DNA of 64,000 nucleotides from Georgenia yuyongxinii (GTDB lineage Bacteria > Actinomycetota > Actinomycetes > Actinomycetales > Actinomycetaceae): positions 1,736,001 to 1,800,000 of the forward strand of contig NZ_CP040915.1 of assembly GCF_006352065.1 (NCBI RefSeq), written 5' to 3'. Under the pieces are notes generated by a model. That model searched no databases. It saw only the letters and a program-made list of their open reading frames with translations, and had not been told where the DNA came from. Position 1 is the first letter of the stretch, and the number at the start of each line of letters is the position of its first letter. Shown piece by piece: positions 61,279 to 64,000 of the stretch. The position numbers and the translations under genes were made by a program.

Positions 61279-61556
61279 GGTCGGCACCGTAGCCCGCGAA
61301 CGCGCTGGTCGCCCGCGATCGCGTACGGCGTCAGGCCACCCACGGCCTGGCGTACGACGCCAACCCCGGGGTATCGCCGGGGGTTACGTTCCGGGGGCAT
61401 CGCCGTCGTCGGACCGCAGCAGGCGTCCAGGGGCCCTGCCGACCTTGTGCCGCCCGTCGTGAGCTCGTTCGGTGGGCGGAGTAGCCTCGTCAGCACGGCG
61501 CCTCGGGACTGCCCGCGGGTGGGCTGCTCGCTCCCGGTGCGCGCCGGGGAGGGGCC

Positions 61557-63188
61557 ATGGCCGACGCCGAGCTGGTGGACCGCGGCAGGGTGGCGTTCTC
61601 CCGCGCTCGGTGGGCCGAGGCCTACGACCAGCTCGCAGCGGCCGATCGCGACGGGCAGATCGCGGCCGCGGACCTTGCGCGGCTGGCCACCGCGACGGTG
61701 CTGCTCGGCGAGGAGGCCAAGGGTTGCGACACGCTGGGTCGCGCCTACCACGCCTACCTCGATGCGGGGAACGCCGAGGGGGCGGCCAGCTGCGCATTCT
61801 GGGCCGGGATGCTGCTGCTCAGCCACGGGCACCCCGAGCAGGGCGCCGGATGGATCGCGAAGGCGCGCCGGGCCGCCGACGATGGGCCGGCGGATGGCGT
61901 GGTCCACGGCTACCTCAGCCTGCCGTCCGCGATCCAGGCCTTGCGCGCCCGTGACTTCCCACGCGCGCTCGAGGGGTACTCCGCGGCGCTGGAGGTGGGG
62001 GAGCGCTGGCACGATCTCGACCTCGTGGCACTTGCCAGGCTCGGGCTGGGCAGCACCCGCGTCGGCCTCGGCGAGGTGACGGCCGGCAACGCCCTGCTCG
62101 ACGAGGTCATGGCTGGTGTCACCGCCGGTGAGATCTCACAGATCCCGGCAGGGATCGTCTACTGCACCGTTATCCACGTGTGCCGGGAGTGCTATGACCT
62201 CAGGCGCGCTCGTGAGTGGACGGCCGCGTTGACCCGCTGGTGCGAGCAGCAGCCCGACCTGGTGCCCTTCCGCGGGGAGTGTCTGGCCAACCGCGCCTAC
62301 GTCATGATGACGCAAGGGGACTGGGCAGATGCGCTGGCCGAGGCGGACCGGGCCGTCGAGCGCCTCTCCGACCCGCCGGGCCAGCCGGAGCTGGGCTGGG
62401 CGATCTATCACCGGGCGGAGATCCTCCGCGTGCTCGGCGAGGACGTGGATGCCGAGGAGGCCTACCGGCGGGCAAACCAGCTCGGCTGGGACCCGCAGCC
62501 CGGCCTTGCGCTGCTGCGGGCACGGCAAGGCCGCACCGAGGAGGCCGTGACGGCCGTGCGGCGCGCTCTTGATGCCGCCGGCCAGGGGCCGGTGCGGGGT
62601 GTGGTATTGCCCGCCGTCGTCGAGGTCACCCTGGCGGCCGGCGACGTCACGGCTGCCCGGCAGGCAGTGGATGAGCTGGCCGAGATCGCGGGGCGGCTGG
62701 ACAGCACCTGGCTCTCCGCGGTGGCTGCCCAGGCGGTCGGCGCCGTGCAGCTCGCCGAAGGCGCCGCCGACGGCGCGCGGGGCACGCTCCGTCGCGCGTG
62801 GACCACCTGGCGTGAGCTCGGCGTGCCGTACGAGGCGGCTCGCACCCGGGTGCTGATGGGCCAGGCCTACCGGGCACTCGGGGACGAGGAAGCCGCTCAG
62901 CTCGAGCTCGACGCGGCGCGCTGGACGTTCAGCCAGCTGGGCGCCCGGTCCGATCTCACTGCGGTCGAGGCCCTGGCGCGCCGTACCGCAGGGACGGGCC
63001 GGCTGACCGCTCGGGAGGTCGAGGTCGTGCGGCTGGTGGCGACCGGGCGGACGAACCGCGCGATCGCCACCGAACTCTTTCTCAGCGAGAAGACGGTGGC
63101 GCGCCACCTCAGCAACATCTTCACCAAGCTGGACCTGCCCTCGCGCGCTGCGGCCACGGCGTACGCGTACGAGCATCACCTCGTGTAG
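61557..63188 (+). CDS. LuxR-family regulator with TPR-like sensor region
   Basis: A 543-residue regulator. Residues 1-465 are helical repeats (TPR-like: ARWAEAYDQLAAADRDGQI, FPRALEGYSAALEVGERWHD, WADALAEADRAVERL), and residues 475-540 a LuxR winged HTH (GRLTAREVEVVRLVATGRTNRAIATELFLSEKTVARHLSNIFTKL). GGGGAGGGG precedes ATG 61557. It is divergent from hutG across 278 bp that contain an imperfect palindrome around gtacggcgtcaggcc (61323-61337), and upstream of a flavin monooxygenase on the same strand. It could control either; the pairing of this regulator type with such a monooxygenase is common in actinobacteria. Confidence 0.85.
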   Translation: MADAELVDRGRVAFSRARWAEAYDQLAAADRDGQIAAADLARLATATVLLGEEAKGCDTLGRAYHAYLDAGNAEGAASCAFWAGMLLLSHGHPEQGAGWIAKARRAADDGPADGVVHGYLSLPSAIQALRARDFPRALEGYSAALEVGERWHDLDLVALARLGLGSTRVGLGEVTAGNALLDEVMAGVTAGEISQIPAGIVYCTVIHVCRECYDLRRAREWTAALTRWCEQQPDLVPFRGECLANRAYVMMTQGDWADALAEADRAVERLSDPPGQPELGWAIYHRAEILRVLGEDVDAEEAYRRANQLGWDPQPGLALLRARQGRTEEAVTAVRRALDAAGQGPVRGVVLPAVVEVTLAAGDVTAARQAVDELAEIAGRLDSTWLSAVAAQAVGAVQLAEGAADGARGTLRRAWTTWRELGVPYEAARTRVLMGQAYRALGDEEAAQLELDAARWTFSQLGARSDLTAVEALARRTAGTGRLTAREVEVVRLVATGRTNRAIATELFLSEKTVARHLSNIFTKLDLPSRAAATAYAYEHHLV

Positions 63189-63428
63189 GCGGATGGGCGC
63201 GGAGCGCTGCTGCTCGGTGGTGGCCTCGCTGGTGGCACTGCGCGCTGCGCCGTCCGGAGCCGGTCTCCACGGGGAGGGCCGTCTCCCCAGCACCGTCGAC
63301 GAGGTCCCGTGGGCAGAACTGCCCATGGTGTCCGGCGCCCCATTTGGGTAGGCCGCCCGACGCCCACGAGGTGGACGGTCCCTAGCGTCGTCGGTGAGGG
63401 CCCCGGGCGGGGGCCGGAGGGGACCATC

Positions 63429-64000
63429 ATGAGCGAGCACTTTGACACCGTCGTCATCGGCGCAGGACAGGCGGGCCTGGCCACCGGGTACCACCTCACC
63501 CGGCAGGGCGCGGACGTCGTCATCCTTGAGTCCCGAGCCCGAGTGGGCGACGTGTGGCGGGAGCGATACGACTCCCTCCAGCTCTACTCGCCCGCGATCG
63601 GTGACGGGTTGCCGGGCATGGCGTTCCCGGCGCCCCGGTTCAGCTACCCCACGGGCACGCAGATGGCCGACTTCATCGAGTCCTACGCGCAGTCGATGGC
63701 CCTGCCAGTTCGCACGGGCGTCTTCGTGGAACGGGTTCGTGCCCGGACCGACGGCGGCTACCTCGTCGACACCGCGGACGGTCAGCAGCTTGCGGCGGAC
63801 CAGGTCGTGGTAACCACGGGAGGTCACCATCGACCGTTCGTTCCCGCGTTTGCGGGCGACTTGGACCCGGACATCGTGCAGATCCATTCCGCCGGGTACC
63901 GCAACGCGAGTCAGTTGCAGGACGGACCGGTGCTGGTGGTCGGCGCCAGCCACTCCGGCGCCGACCTGGCGTTGGAGGTGGCTAGCGCCCACCAGACCCA
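63429..64000 (+). CDS. FAD/NAD(P)-dependent flavin monooxygenase, N-terminal part (partial)
   Basis: The gene runs off the right end; 190 codons are visible. The FAD motif TVVIGAGQAGLATGYHLTRQ starts at about residue 7, VGDVWRERYDSLQLYSP is typical of the YhhW/flavin monooxygenase group, and LVVGASHSGADLALEVA near 175-190 is the NADPH motif. ATG 63429 is preceded by GGAGGGGAC. It follows a LuxR gene by 240 bp, a stretch with no other gene. Substrate unknown; related enzymes oxidise small amines, thiols or ketones. Confidence 0.85.
   Translation, partial: MSEHFDTVVIGAGQAGLATGYHLTRQGADVVILESRARVGDVWRERYDSLQLYSPAIGDGLPGMAFPAPRFSYPTGTQMADFIESYAQSMALPVRTGVFVERVRARTDGGYLVDTADGQQLAADQVVVTTGGHHRPFVPAFAGDLDPDIVQIHSAGYRNASQLQDGPVLVVGASHSGADLALEVASAHQT

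Overview
The window is high-GC DNA (about 70 percent G+C by eye, strong G/C third-position bias, many GTG starts) from an actinobacterium. Gene content such as a helR remnant, a Ddn-like deazaflavin enzyme, DUF2277 and a CSG-type histidine ammonia-lyase suggests Actinomycetota, probably a Micrococcales-like lineage; I cannot name a genus. I saw no rRNA, tRNA, CRISPR array or intact insertion sequence.

Layout. Positions 1-8513 hold a tightly coupled carnitine / crotonobetaine operon: end of caiA, caiB, caiC, a MaoC-type hydratase standing where caiD would be expected, an MFS transporter, and the electron-transfer genes fixABCX. A 19-bp-stem terminator separates it from a convergent large LuxR/ATPase regulator (8575-11172). 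Positions 11173-17300 look like an accessory or decayed zone: 1.5 kb of gene remnants, a lower-GC gene encoding three RidA domains in one chain, an RNase H-like protein missing catalytic residues, a cNMP-binding/flavin reductase without its CxxC, and a broken LacI-type repressor. Positions 17303-24106 are a seven-gene catabolic operon: ribose-type ABC importer, phosphotriesterase-like hydrolase, GATase1-like protein, nucleoside hydrolase, and M20 carbamoylase-type amidohydrolase. It ends convergently on an XRE-cupin regulator that is divergent from a thioredoxin-reductase-like enzyme.

Positions 25997-32259 contain a helR fragment ending in a 9-bp microsatellite, a SNF2 ATPase, an aldo/keto reductase and several small genes. 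Positions 32611-37918 hold two Nramp-fold transporters, both without the metal-binding motifs, around a GntR regulator and an L-idonate-dehydrogenase-like enzyme. Next are pntAB (preceded by a coupled micro-ORF), rlmC, ychJ, small genes and hrpB.

Positions 47477-52741 are the most unusual part: an apparent operon of a V8-like serine protease fused to a DNA/RNA non-specific nuclease, an M43 metalloprotease, a small unknown protein and an M28 peptidase. None has a visible signal peptide. The right end has an S4 RNA-binding protein, a hydrolase, an HtrA-like protease, a PQ-loop gene that runs without a stop into hutI antisense, the hutGHUI histidine-degradation operon, a LuxR regulator and the start of a flavin monooxygenase.

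How the parts work together. CaiABC plus the hydratase and FixABCX can activate, hydrate/dehydrate and reduce carnitine derivatives using ETF-type electron flow. The ABC cluster suggests uptake and stepwise hydrolysis of a nucleoside- or ureide-like compound. HutGHUI gives histidine to glutamate. PntAB balances NADPH.
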